Assembly (NCBI GenBank): GCA_022984795.1
Contig: JALIHJ010000060.1
Coordinates: 93,914-157,913, forward strand
Direction: 5' to 3'
Source of the DNA: Fabrea salina
Taxonomy: Eukaryota; Ciliophora; Heterotrichea; Heterotrichida; Fabreidae
DNA length: 64,000 bases
This document shows positions 36,542 to 44,155 of this stretch, one piece after another. Both the position numbers and the translations under genes were made by a program. The notes beneath the pieces are model-generated. The model saw only the letters and a list, made by a program, of their open reading frames with translations, was not told where the DNA came from and searched no databases. Each line of letters begins with the position of its first letter. Position 1 is the first letter of the stretch.

Positions 36542-36997
36542 TTAAAGTGTATTTCTCATAATTTTGGACTCTTTGTATATGCGGTGGTTGGGGTCGTCTA
36601 TCAAAAAGGCCAGTGTAGCTAAGTAACTTGCAAAGTACATACTTCTTAGTCCTCCCCAAGCTTGAATAACTAAGTACATTCCAAGGACTCCTCCCGGAAT
36701 AGCTATTGAGTACATTCCTAAAAGTGCAGGAATGACTACTAGTCTTTTGTTGCTTCTAGTAAGCTGAACAGCCTTTTTGGTCATGAAGTTCTTAAAAAAC
36801 AAAGGCGAAAACCCTCCTAAGTACAGTAAACTTGCTTTTAGTTTTTTATACTCGTGGGAAGAGCCCCCAATTACTTGGTTTGTGCCTTTCAAAACAGAAG
36901 CATAAGCGTAAAAAGCCCTGCCTAACTTACTTTGCAGTCTTTGGAATGAAGAAGGCTTTTCAGAGGTGTACTTCTTGTACAAGCTTTCTAGATCCAT
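36542..36997 (-). CDS. Hypothetical membrane protein
   Basis: A 151-residue protein (ATG at 36997; an upstream ATG in the same frame overlaps the divergent gene and is rejected). N-terminal residues are basic and helical. Hydrophobic segments include SLLYLGGFSPLFFK, VVIPALLGMYSIAIPGGVLGM and YFASYLATLAFLIDD. Pro/Gly kinks suggest a small integral membrane protein, perhaps mitochondrial given its neighbour, but no family is recognised. Start spacing of 8 bases (tttataat) to the divergent COA1-like gene. Confidence 0.65.
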   Translation of the reverse strand: MDLESLYKKYTSEKPSSFQRLQSKLGRAFYAYASVLKGTNQVIGGSSHEYKKLKASLLYLGGFSPLFFKNFMTKKAVQLTRSNKRLVVIPALLGMYSIAIPGGVLGMYLVIQAWGGLRSMYFASYLATLAFLIDDPNHRIYKESKIMRNTL

Positions 36998-37005
36998 TTT
37001 ATAAT
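36998..37005. promoter_or_regulatory. Divergent start-codon spacer with TATAA
   Basis: tttataat lies between the ATG at 36997 (minus) and the ATG at 37006 (plus). Confidence 0.45.
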
Positions 37006-37974
37006 ATGCTTTTTTTAAAGGTAGTTGGAGGTGGTACAGCTGGACTAGGCGCAATCTTAGCAGGGAACCACTACTTCGTAAAAGAAAGCTGGAAAAAAAA
37101 CCACCCTTTGGTACAAGAATGCTTAAAGTTACTGCCTAAAGACGAACAGGTGCGCAAACACATAGGAGGGTACTTAACCAAGTCCAAAAGCATCACAGGG
37201 GTGTTGGAACCCTACAAAAACTGGGCCAACATATCTTTTGACTTAGAAGGACCTGAAGGCAGCGCTAAAGTCAGTATACTTGCTGACGCACAACCAGCTT
37301 CAGAGGAGTCTGACTACTTAGTTGAGGCGCCAGAGGACGAACTCTCTACGATACAAAGAACGTTAGCCATGATATCAGGGGACTCAAGGACTCCACAAAA
37401 CTTAAAGTGGAAAATCCTGTCCATGCACGTAAAGTTCGACGACATCACTTCCCACCCTATAATAGCAGAAGGTGTTAGAACCCACTCAGAACTGAGAGAA
37501 CTAGAAAACATAGAAGCTTCCTCAGAAGAAGATACGAACTTAGTTCCTGACTCGCAAGAAAAACTCAGCACTAAAAGAAGAAGGGAAAAAGTATTCAAGC
37601 GAGCCCAGAAAAGGTGGATGGGTATGGCTGGAGTCTGTGCTTCTGGCTTGCTGATTTGGGTGCTAGCAAAAAGGTTCCTGAAAACTAGACCAGTTGGTAA
37701 CAGTTTGTTTTTCTTCAAAGCTTTAGACATCCTAAAAACAGACCCTTTCGTCAGAAACGAAATAGGAGTTCCTCTGAACTTTTTACAGAACGTCAAAGGT
37801 CAACTCAACTACAACATGACCAAAGGAAACGCTGAAACCATTGTTTATGGCCCTAAAGGCTTTGGGAAGATGTACGCTTCAGGACAGTACTCAAGAACCG
37901 AGAAACTCTGGAACTTCCAAGAAATTCAAGTTGAAAAAGACGGCAAGCTGTATTCTGTTCTGAGTAATAAGTAA
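37006..37974 (+). CDS. COA1/TIM21-like protein, internally duplicated
   Basis: A 322-residue product (ATG 37006, selected because upstream sequence lies in the divergent gene). The N-terminal half has a glycine-rich hydrophobic segment (LKVVGGGTAGLGAILAGNHY), a helix with DEQVRKHIGGYL and strands ANISFDLEGPEGSAKVSILA. The C-terminal half repeats the order: membrane helix GMAGVCASGLLIWVLAKRFL, helix FFKALDILKTDPFVRNEIGV, strands ETIVYGPKGFGKMYASGQYS. This helix plus two-strand GxxG pattern is that of COA1/TIM21 proteins of the mitochondrial inner membrane, involved in cytochrome oxidase assembly or protein import. Two copies in one chain are unusual. Confidence 0.55.
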   Translation: MLFLKVVGGGTAGLGAILAGNHYFVKESWKKNHPLVQECLKLLPKDEQVRKHIGGYLTKSKSITGVLEPYKNWANISFDLEGPEGSAKVSILADAQPASEESDYLVEAPEDELSTIQRTLAMISGDSRTPQNLKWKILSMHVKFDDITSHPIIAEGVRTHSELRELENIEASSEEDTNLVPDSQEKLSTKRRREKVFKRAQKRWMGMAGVCASGLLIWVLAKRFLKTRPVGNSLFFFKALDILKTDPFVRNEIGVPLNFLQNVKGQLNYNMTKGNAETIVYGPKGFGKMYASGQYSRTEKLWNFQEIQVEKDGKLYSVLSNK

Positions 37975-37989
37975 TTTTTGTTGATAAAA

Positions 37990-38604
37990 ATGAGAAGACT
38001 GTTCGGTAGCAAAAAGAAAAACCAAGCTCCTCCTCCTCCTGGTTTAGACGAAACTTCTGAGTCCATGGAAAAGCGAGTTAAGTTTTTAAGGGAAAAAATA
38101 TCAGAGTGCGACAAAGACTTAGCTGAACTCAGACAGTCTATCAAAGGCTCCAGAGGAAGCTCTTCAGTTATGAACAAACAAAGAGCTGTGCAGGTGCTTA
38201 AAAGACGCAAGATGTACGCTTCCCAACTAGACAGCTTGCAAGGACAGCAGTTCAACGTGGAACAACTGAACTTTAACCAGCAAAGTATACAAGACACCAT
38301 TAACGCAGTAGGAGCTATGAAAGCTGCCCACCAGGTCCAAAAACAACAACTGAAAGAAATCAACCCAGACCAAATCGAAGACATGATGGAGGACATAGCA
38401 GACCTAGCCATGGACACTGAAGAAGTCAACGAAATTATGAGCCGCAATTACTCAGTTGACGTAGACGAAGCTGAGTTAGAAGCTGAACTAGACGAACTAG
38501 ACGAAGAACTTCTAGCTGAAGACCTTAACTCAGGGAACCTTTCAGTGCCTTCCTACTTGCCAAGTAAAACTGAACAAGAAGAGGAGAAAACCATGACTTC
38601 GTAA
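37990..38604 (+). CDS. CHMP5/Vps60 ESCRT-III subunit
   Basis: The 204-residue protein begins MRRLFGSKKKNQAPPPPGL, like CHMP5 (short basic start, FG, then proline run). It continues with the ESCRT-III helical core (NKQRAVQVLKRRKMYASQLD, QQFNVEQLNFNQQSIQDTIN) and the acidic C-terminal arm ending LDEDL-type sequence, with MEDIADLAMDTEEVNEIMSR matching the CHMP5 region preceding the MIT-interacting motif. It acts late in ESCRT-driven membrane scission and multivesicular body formation via LIP5/Vta1. The ATG at 37990 gives the family's usual start; sequence before it is an untranslated 15-base gap. Confidence 0.9.
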   Translation: MRRLFGSKKKNQAPPPPGLDETSESMEKRVKFLREKISECDKDLAELRQSIKGSRGSSSVMNKQRAVQVLKRRKMYASQLDSLQGQQFNVEQLNFNQQSIQDTINAVGAMKAAHQVQKQQLKEINPDQIEDMMEDIADLAMDTEEVNEIMSRNYSVDVDEAELEAELDELDEELLAEDLNSGNLSVPSYLPSKTEQEEEKTMTS

Positions 38605-38615
38605 TGTATCTATAA

Positions 38616-39077
38616 ATGGCTTTTAGCAACCTAGACGAAGTAGTTCCAGGACTCTTCTTAGGCTCAGCAAAAGCAGCTGGCGACTACAGACTCCTAAAAA
38701 CCAAAGAAGTCACCCACATACTTAACTGTGCTGTTGAAGTTCCCTGTTACTTTTCACTAGTGATTCGAATTTAGGAGTTCAAGTACCTCAAGTTAAACCT
38801 TCAAGACACTCCTCTGCAAAACATCCAAAAGTACTTTTTAGAAGCAACTGCCTTTATAAAAGAGTGTTTGCTCTCAGGAGGAGCTGTGCTTGTGCACTGT
38901 GCTGAAGGAGTTTCTAGGTCTGCTGCAATAGCCATAGCTTTTTTAATGCTTCACCAAAAACTCAACTTAAAGAACTCATTAGTCAGAGTGAAAGCAGCAA
39001 GGCCAGTTATCAACCCCAACAGGTCTTTTATAAGTCAACTATCTCAGTACCAAAGAAGAATTCATAAGTTAAACTAG
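38616..39077 (+). CDS. Dual-specificity phosphatase, one intron
   Basis: Exons 38616-38759 and 38775-39077 join into 148 residues. EVVPGLFLGSAKAAGD at the N terminus is the typical DUSP opening, THILNCAVEVP follows, LKLNLQDTPLQNI carries the general-acid aspartate, and VHCAEGVSRSAAIAIAFLM contains the CxxxxxR active site. The small single-domain size fits atypical DUSPs. ATG sits in TATAAATG. Its stop TAG overlaps the convergent TPR gene by 9 bases. Confidence 0.88.
38760..38774 (+). other. 15-base intron with GTG start
   Basis: gtgattcgaatttag, A at position 10, phase 0. It departs from the GTA... start of the other introns and carries an in-frame TAG if kept. Confidence 0.85.
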
Positions 39078-39884
39078 TAAAGAGCTAAGTTCTTGAGTTG
39101 CTTCTCTTATTTCAGGGTTTAAGTTTCTTTGCAAAAGAACTTCAACTACTTCTTTAGCTTCTTCTGTTCTTTCTAGCTTGCAAAGACCAAATCCCTGCAT
39201 GTACAGTAACTCGTCGTTCGACTCGTCTACAGACAAACCTAGTTTGCAAACCTTAACCACTCCTTCGAAGTTCTGGACTTCTATTAAGTTCCTTGCAACT
39301 TCTCCTAAAAACTGCAATGAAGGCAGGTTCTCTGTTGACTTAAGTAAAGATAACAAAGTCTGACAAGCGGACTGGGCTTCTTCTACTCTGTTTCTGACAA
39401 GTCTGAGGTTGGCAAGGGCTTGGTAGGCGTCAATGCAGTTAGAGTCCGCAGCTAAGGCATCTTGCACACACTGCTCACAGGTTTCTTCAGCTTCTGGTTC
39501 GTCGCACAAGTCAGTCATGTAAAGTTCAGCCACTGCTGAGTAAGCAGTGGCCAAACTGGACTTGTGTTCTTGAGAGTCACGCATAGCCTCAATGGCAGCC
39601 TGGTAAAGTTGCAAAGCTTCTCGGCCGCTGTGCATCTGGGCGAGCCACAAGTACTTAGATATGTTTTCTGTAGGGTACAGTTTAACGCTTTCTGTGTATA
39701 ATTCCTTAGCAGCCTCTGTGTCACCTGAAGCTACGCACAATTCAGCGTACCCGTCAAGTAGTTCTGAAGGGATAGACTCGTTTTCTACAAGGGAAAAAGC
39801 TTGTTTGTAGAGTTGCTGCGCTTCTTCGAGTTGGAAAGAGTCGTAGAGCGCTTTCGCGTTGGCGACAAGCGTTTGAATGTCCAT
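39069..39884 (-). CDS. TPR protein, ACL4-like ribosome-assembly chaperone
   Basis: A 271-residue all-helical protein made of TPRs: ANAKALYDSFQLEEAQQLYK, YAELCVASGDTEAAKELYTE, KYLWLAQMHSGREALQLYQA and CIDAYQALANLRLVRNRVEE. The sequence AELYMTDLCDEPEAEETCEQ closely follows the wording of ACL4, the dedicated chaperone of ribosomal protein uL4/Rpl4. Start 5 bases from the stop of the carboxypeptidase gene. If ACL4, it protects newly made Rpl4 until it is delivered to the nucleus. Confidence 0.72.
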   Translation of the reverse strand: MDIQTLVANAKALYDSFQLEEAQQLYKQAFSLVENESIPSELLDGYAELCVASGDTEAAKELYTESVKLYPTENISKYLWLAQMHSGREALQLYQAAIEAMRDSQEHKSSLATAYSAVAELYMTDLCDEPEAEETCEQCVQDALAADSNCIDAYQALANLRLVRNRVEEAQSACQTLLSLLKSTENLPSLQFLGEVARNLIEVQNFEGVVKVCKLGLSVDESNDELLYMQGFGLCKLERTEEAKEVVEVLLQRNLNPEIREATQELSSLLV

Positions 39885-39889
39885 GGCTA

Positions 39890-42391
39890 TTATTTAGATA
39901 CATTAGGGGAAAGCGAAATAGAGTTTTTAGACTTTGAGTAAACTCCTAGAGTCGTTGAAGAAAGTCCTTCTTGAGGGGACATAAGTGAGTGGTTAGCACT
40001 TCTTCTTAAAGAAGAAGCTGAGGACCTGTTTGATTCTAAGTCTTTTTTAGGGACTTCAGAAAAGAAACTCCTCCTAATGGTGCTAGATATAGACTTTCTT
40101 CCGTTGTTTGTTTCTAGCTTAGAAGCTTGGTCTGGCTTTGTTTCTAGTGAACTCGGAGTTTTGGAGTCTTCTTTTAAAGAACCTCTAAAGTCACCTTGGG
40201 TTTCTGCTCTGATTTTTGCCATTTTGGGGTAAAACGACAAAGGAGTTTGAGTGGCTTGGTCGTGGACACGCTTTCCAGCAATGTTGTAATAAGTTCTGAT
40301 TCCAACGGGTTTTCTTTTGGGCGGAGGGGGTGCTTCTGGGCAAGTGTGTCCTGGAAGTTCATCTTGTCCGCACTTGTTGCACTTTTTGCGAGTGGGCTGT
40401 CTCATGACTCTAGGTTGTGGGGCAGGCTTAGGCTTAGATTTGGGTTTGGGTTTTTTCTTCAAACTGAGTGAAGGAATGTAGTCTTTCAGCTCCTCTACTT
40501 CTAAGTTGTCTTCTGAGGGTTCTGAGTCCGACCCTGAGCTGGAGTCTTCTGCTTCTCCGTTGTGTAGAAGTTCTTCGTTATGCATCATTTCATCCAGAAG
40601 CACTTCTGGGTCCAGTTCTTTCAGCCCGCTTTCGTTTGGAATCTCCATTTGAGAAGCAGAAGCCCCAGTTGCACCCTTAATTTTCTTAACAGTTCTTTTA
40701 GGAGCTAAAGGGGCAGGCATTTTAGAGGACCTAGCTATGACTAGAAGAGACCTTGCAATGTCTCTTCCCATTCGTTTTAAAGCCTCAGTAGTGTAGTGCA
40801 GTCCTTTGAAAGAGCCCATGTCGCCTCCACAAAAAGAAGCTTCCAAAGTGTAAATAGTGGGAATTTTTAGTTCTTTGAACAAAGCCACTCTCATAGTGGA
40901 CTCTTTCGACTTCTGAACTCCAAATCTTGAGTACTGGAAAGAAAACACGGGAGATACTTTTGACACTATGTAAGGGAAAATTTTACAGGTTTGGGGCGAT
41001 TTGGAAATGTTGCAGCCGTAAATAAAGATGTTTTTCTTGCGTGAGTGTCCGTGCATGTCGCATATCAAGTCTATGTCGTAGTTGGAAGCTGTTGACTTAA
41101 TAAGTCGTTTGAAGTTGTAAACCACAGGGTGCAAAACTTGAACAGGTGACTTCCAGCGCCTGTTGAGGTCAGCTCCTACTAAGGAGCACCTGTAGTTGCC
41201 GTTGATGACACCGTCAGGGTTAAGCATGGGCAGAACCTTTATAACGTAGTTCTGGCGGAGAGCGTTAGCTTCTGGGTGGGAACTTAACAGAAACTCAAGG
41301 AGACCGTGCATCATCCAAGACCCAACGGTTTCGCCAGGGTGCACTCGGCCTGAAAAGACTACGCTTCTTCTAGACTTAACTTCTTCTATAGTTCCTTTGT
41401 TGGTAATGGTTAAGTAGTCACAGGGGTTGCCTCCAAGCGTGCGGCACAGAGTTTTGCGGTTGAAGTACTGAGAAGCTTCTGGGTCCTTTTCAAAATTATC
41501 TAAGCTTTGTTGGAGCTGCGTATAAGTGTAAGGTATAGAGTAAGCCAAGTACACAATATCAAAAGAATAGCTAAAGGTAAAGGTAAAAGTAAGCGTGTAG
41601 TAACTCTTAGCCCCTCTACGGATGCCGTTGGGGTAGTACATAATGTCTGAACCCCCTCTGCTCCAGCCTACTCCTTCTCGGTCAGCAGACTTCATAGAGT
41701 ACACTGCAACTTTCATGCCGTGGTTAAACAAAGAGTCAGCCTTAGCGAAATTCAAAATATTGAATTTTACTGACTGCTTAGCTCTGGTATTTGAAACTCT
41801 GAAAAAGAACCACTGAGTGTGGCCTTTGGAGTTAATGTCGTTTTGCAGTAAAAGGTTATACTCGCTTTCAGAAAGCTTAGAAGCCATCGAAAGGTTCCCA
41901 CTTTCAAAACGCGACTCGAAAATAAGGGTTTGGTCTGTTGGTCTGTGGTAAGGATCGATACTGTCGAAAAGCATGGGATTTTGGCTGCCGTGGGAACTAG
42001 TTAAGAGAGTTTTTAAGTTGCAGGTGTTAGAATTGAAACCTTCCCGTGAGGAGTTTCTCTCATATACGAGTTTGCTAGACTCAAATAGAGATCGAAACGT
42101 GGTGTCGGGCGGAAACCTAGCAGGGAACTGGGATTTGTCTACTGGAAGTGCTTGTGGCTCTGCTTCTTCAGTTCCTAGGAATTCGCCTAGCCTTACGAAA
42201 GGGATGTTTTGTGCCTGGAAGGCTGGTTCGGATGGCATTAAGGCTTTGGGCAATAGTGGTTTCGGAGGTGGGAGGAGTTTCTTGATATCGTATTTACCGC
42301 TTTCTAAGTATGACTTTAGAGTTGCTTCAGTTTCTTGGAGTTCTTCTTCGTCTGAGTAATGTGCTGAGCTTTTGATCTCTTCGCCTTCCAT
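39890..42391 (-). CDS. Cytosolic carboxypeptidase (tubulin deglutamylase type)
   Basis: An 833-residue M14-type carboxypeptidase. The N-terminal domain of the CCP family is present (FFRVSNTRAKQSVKFNILNF, GWSRGGSDIMYYPNGIR). Catalytic motifs: RVHPGETVGSW (zinc HxxE), LPMLNPDGVINGNYRCS, GADLNRRWKSP, DMHGHSRKKNIFIYG (third zinc ligand His) and YTLEASFCGGDMG with the catalytic Glu. CCPs remove glutamates from tubulin tails, a modification abundant in cilia. The C terminus adds an unusual tail: acidic linker, basic linker and RKKCNKCGQDELPGHTCPEA, a possible zinc-knuckle, absent in metazoan CCPs as I recall them. Confidence 0.92.
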   Translation of the reverse strand: MEGEEIKSSAHYSDEEELQETEATLKSYLESGKYDIKKLLPPPKPLLPKALMPSEPAFQAQNIPFVRLGEFLGTEEAEPQALPVDKSQFPARFPPDTTFRSLFESSKLVYERNSSREGFNSNTCNLKTLLTSSHGSQNPMLFDSIDPYHRPTDQTLIFESRFESGNLSMASKLSESEYNLLLQNDINSKGHTQWFFFRVSNTRAKQSVKFNILNFAKADSLFNHGMKVAVYSMKSADREGVGWSRGGSDIMYYPNGIRRGAKSYYTLTFTFTFSYSFDIVYLAYSIPYTYTQLQQSLDNFEKDPEASQYFNRKTLCRTLGGNPCDYLTITNKGTIEEVKSRRSVVFSGRVHPGETVGSWMMHGLLEFLLSSHPEANALRQNYVIKVLPMLNPDGVINGNYRCSLVGADLNRRWKSPVQVLHPVVYNFKRLIKSTASNYDIDLICDMHGHSRKKNIFIYGCNISKSPQTCKIFPYIVSKVSPVFSFQYSRFGVQKSKESTMRVALFKELKIPTIYTLEASFCGGDMGSFKGLHYTTEALKRMGRDIARSLLVIARSSKMPAPLAPKRTVKKIKGATGASASQMEIPNESGLKELDPEVLLDEMMHNEELLHNGEAEDSSSGSDSEPSEDNLEVEELKDYIPSLSLKKKPKPKSKPKPAPQPRVMRQPTRKKCNKCGQDELPGHTCPEAPPPPKRKPVGIRTYYNIAGKRVHDQATQTPLSFYPKMAKIRAETQGDFRGSLKEDSKTPSSLETKPDQASKLETNNGRKSISSTIRRSFFSEVPKKDLESNRSSASSLRRSANHSLMSPQEGLSSTTLGVYSKSKNSISLSPNVSK

Positions 42392-42479
42392 GTATTTAAA
42401 TATGAAATATGTTACTTTATTCTAGTAACTACCCTAATGTTAAACTTAACTCAAAGTGCACTAAGCGCTTGCAATAAAT
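42392..42479. other. Divergent intergenic spacer
   Basis: An 88-base AT-rich gap between the carboxypeptidase gene and a coiled-coil gene, with no coding stretch seen. It contains tattctagtaactaccctaa and similar AT-rich runs; no motif stands out. Confidence 0.5.
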
Positions 42480-43862
42480 ATGAAGATAGGTTTGCAGAAG
42501 CTTTTTAAGAAAAAAGAAGAAGCCATCGACATCTCTTCACTAACTAACTGCTCTCACAGTGAGCTTTCCCAACTCCTAGCTAAATACGACTTGGAATTAA
42601 AAAACGCCCACAAAGAAATCGAAGCTTTAAGTGAATACAAACAAAACTCTAAGCAAGCCCAAGCCAAACTTGAAGAAGAACTCCAACTCTACAAAACCCA
42701 CTGTGAAGCTTTGCAGACTCACGCACAAACTGTTTCTGTGGAAAACGAGGACCTTAAACAAGTCCTTGAAAGCAAAAACCAAGAAGTAAAGCACTTTAGA
42801 ACCCTTGCTGGACGGGACAGCTCTGACCAAAGCAACTTGCTAGTCCAAGTAGAAGAGCTTTCTAAGCAGTGCAGTGAACTCAGTTCCCAACTTAACTTAA
42901 GCAAGCAAACTCAAGAAAGATCAGAACTTAAGCTTTCAGAATGCCACCAGCAAATCCAGCTATTACAGAACAACTTAGAGTCAACCAAAAAGGAAAGAAA
43001 CAACTTAGACAAAGTTAAGTTCCAACTCGAGTATAAAGTAGAAGACTTAGAAGCTGTAGTAAGAGGCAAAAACCACAGAGTACAAGAACTCCAAAACCTC
43101 AACCAAAAACTAACCTCTGAAAAGTTCCATCTTCAAGAAGAAACCCAAACACTTACTAAAAACATTGAGTCTTTAAACGAAGCTTTAACTGAAAAAACCC
43201 AAGAAATCCAACAGTTTAAATCCCAGTTTGAAGAATCCAACTTGTCTGCGAAAGAAGAACTACAAAGACATTACGACTTCAAAATTAAAAAAAAAGACCA
43301 AAAAATTCAAGAACTCGAACTCCAACTAGAGTCAAACTACTCTTGCACAGAAGAATTAAAGCAAAAAGTCCAGAAGCTCCAAAACACTAATGAACAACTT
43401 AACAGTCAACTCAAAGAAGCAAACCAAAAAAGAAAAACCGCCAAACAAGAAGTGATTAAACTCAATCAAAGAATAGAGTCACTTTCTAAACTCGAAGAAA
43501 CCAAAAAACTTAACTACAACATTAAAGAGGTTCTCCAGTCCAGTCAAGAAAACAAAGCTATAAAAGTCCTCAAACTTCAGGTAGAGACTCTTTACAAAGG
43601 CTTGATGTCAATCATGATGAACTCCAAAACCACTAGGGACCAAACCCGAGTCTTCTACCAAATCCCTGCAGAAAGGTTCAGTGTCTTCGAAAAAGAACTT
43701 AACTACCTCATGATGAACGCACACGAAGCTTCCGAAAGTCCTAGTTTCATAAGTGAACAAGAAGGTTGGTTTAACAAGTTCTCCACTGCTGTAAGTTGGG
43801 CTCAGCCAGGTAAACTGTTTTCTTGTATGTCAGAACAACAAAGAACTAACAGAACTCGCTAA
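42480..43862 (+). CDS. Long coiled-coil protein
   Basis: A 460-residue protein. After a short basic start (MKIGLQKLFKKKEEA) come residues ~30-330 of continuous heptad-like coiled coil (ELKNAHKEIEALSEYK, KVEDLEAVVRGKNHRVQELQ, LQEETQTLTKNIESLNEALT). The last ~100 residues are less regular (YKGLMSIMMNSKTTRDQTRV, EQEGWFNKFSTAVSWAQPGK), possibly a globular C-terminal domain. Golgin-like, centrosomal or ciliary scaffolds would all fit; I cannot choose. Confidence 0.72.
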   Translation: MKIGLQKLFKKKEEAIDISSLTNCSHSELSQLLAKYDLELKNAHKEIEALSEYKQNSKQAQAKLEEELQLYKTHCEALQTHAQTVSVENEDLKQVLESKNQEVKHFRTLAGRDSSDQSNLLVQVEELSKQCSELSSQLNLSKQTQERSELKLSECHQQIQLLQNNLESTKKERNNLDKVKFQLEYKVEDLEAVVRGKNHRVQELQNLNQKLTSEKFHLQEETQTLTKNIESLNEALTEKTQEIQQFKSQFEESNLSAKEELQRHYDFKIKKKDQKIQELELQLESNYSCTEELKQKVQKLQNTNEQLNSQLKEANQKRKTAKQEVIKLNQRIESLSKLEETKKLNYNIKEVLQSSQENKAIKVLKLQVETLYKGLMSIMMNSKTTRDQTRVFYQIPAERFSVFEKELNYLMMNAHEASESPSFISEQEGWFNKFSTAVSWAQPGKLFSCMSEQQRTNRTR

Positions 43863-43869
43863 TAACACC

Positions 43870-44154
43870 TTAAGCTATATTATATTTAACTTTTTTGGAA
43901 CAGAACTTAGGAGAAGTAGCTTTTCTCTTTAAAGTCTTAGGAACGATGAAAGGCATTGAGTAGCTTTGCTCTACCTTTTTGGTTTGCTTGCACTTAGTGG
44001 ACACAGTAGGTTTCAAATAAGAAGGAGGAGCTTTCGAGCGGGAAGCTTTGGCCTTTTCAGAAAACCAGTTTTGGATTTCTTTAGTTGTGTACTCAAACTC
44101 TTCTTGGCTCAGAAAGTCCACAAAAGTAGGAGCGTCGAAATAAACATTCTGCAT
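43870..44154 (-). CDS. Small protein with basic NLS-like tail
   Basis: A 94-residue product: acidic/aromatic N-terminal half (MQNVYFDAPTFVDFLSQEEF, WFSEKAK) and a basic C-terminal half ending TLKRKATSPKFCSKKVKYN. The tail closely resembles the KRKA(S/T)xP...KKVK tail of the 30797-31369 protein. No domain recognised. Its ATG lies one base from the ATG of the divergent LRR gene, which makes the initiation context of both genes unusual. Confidence 0.6.
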   Translation of the reverse strand: MQNVYFDAPTFVDFLSQEEFEYTTKEIQNWFSEKAKASRSKAPPSYLKPTVSTKCKQTKKVEQSYSMPFIVPKTLKRKATSPKFCSKKVKYNIA

Positions 44155-44155
44155 A

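Noticed and set aside
36998-37054. Upstream ATG extension of the 36542-36997 membrane protein
   Set aside because: It would run into the divergent COA1-like coding sequence; the MDLESLYKK start matches the compact spacing.
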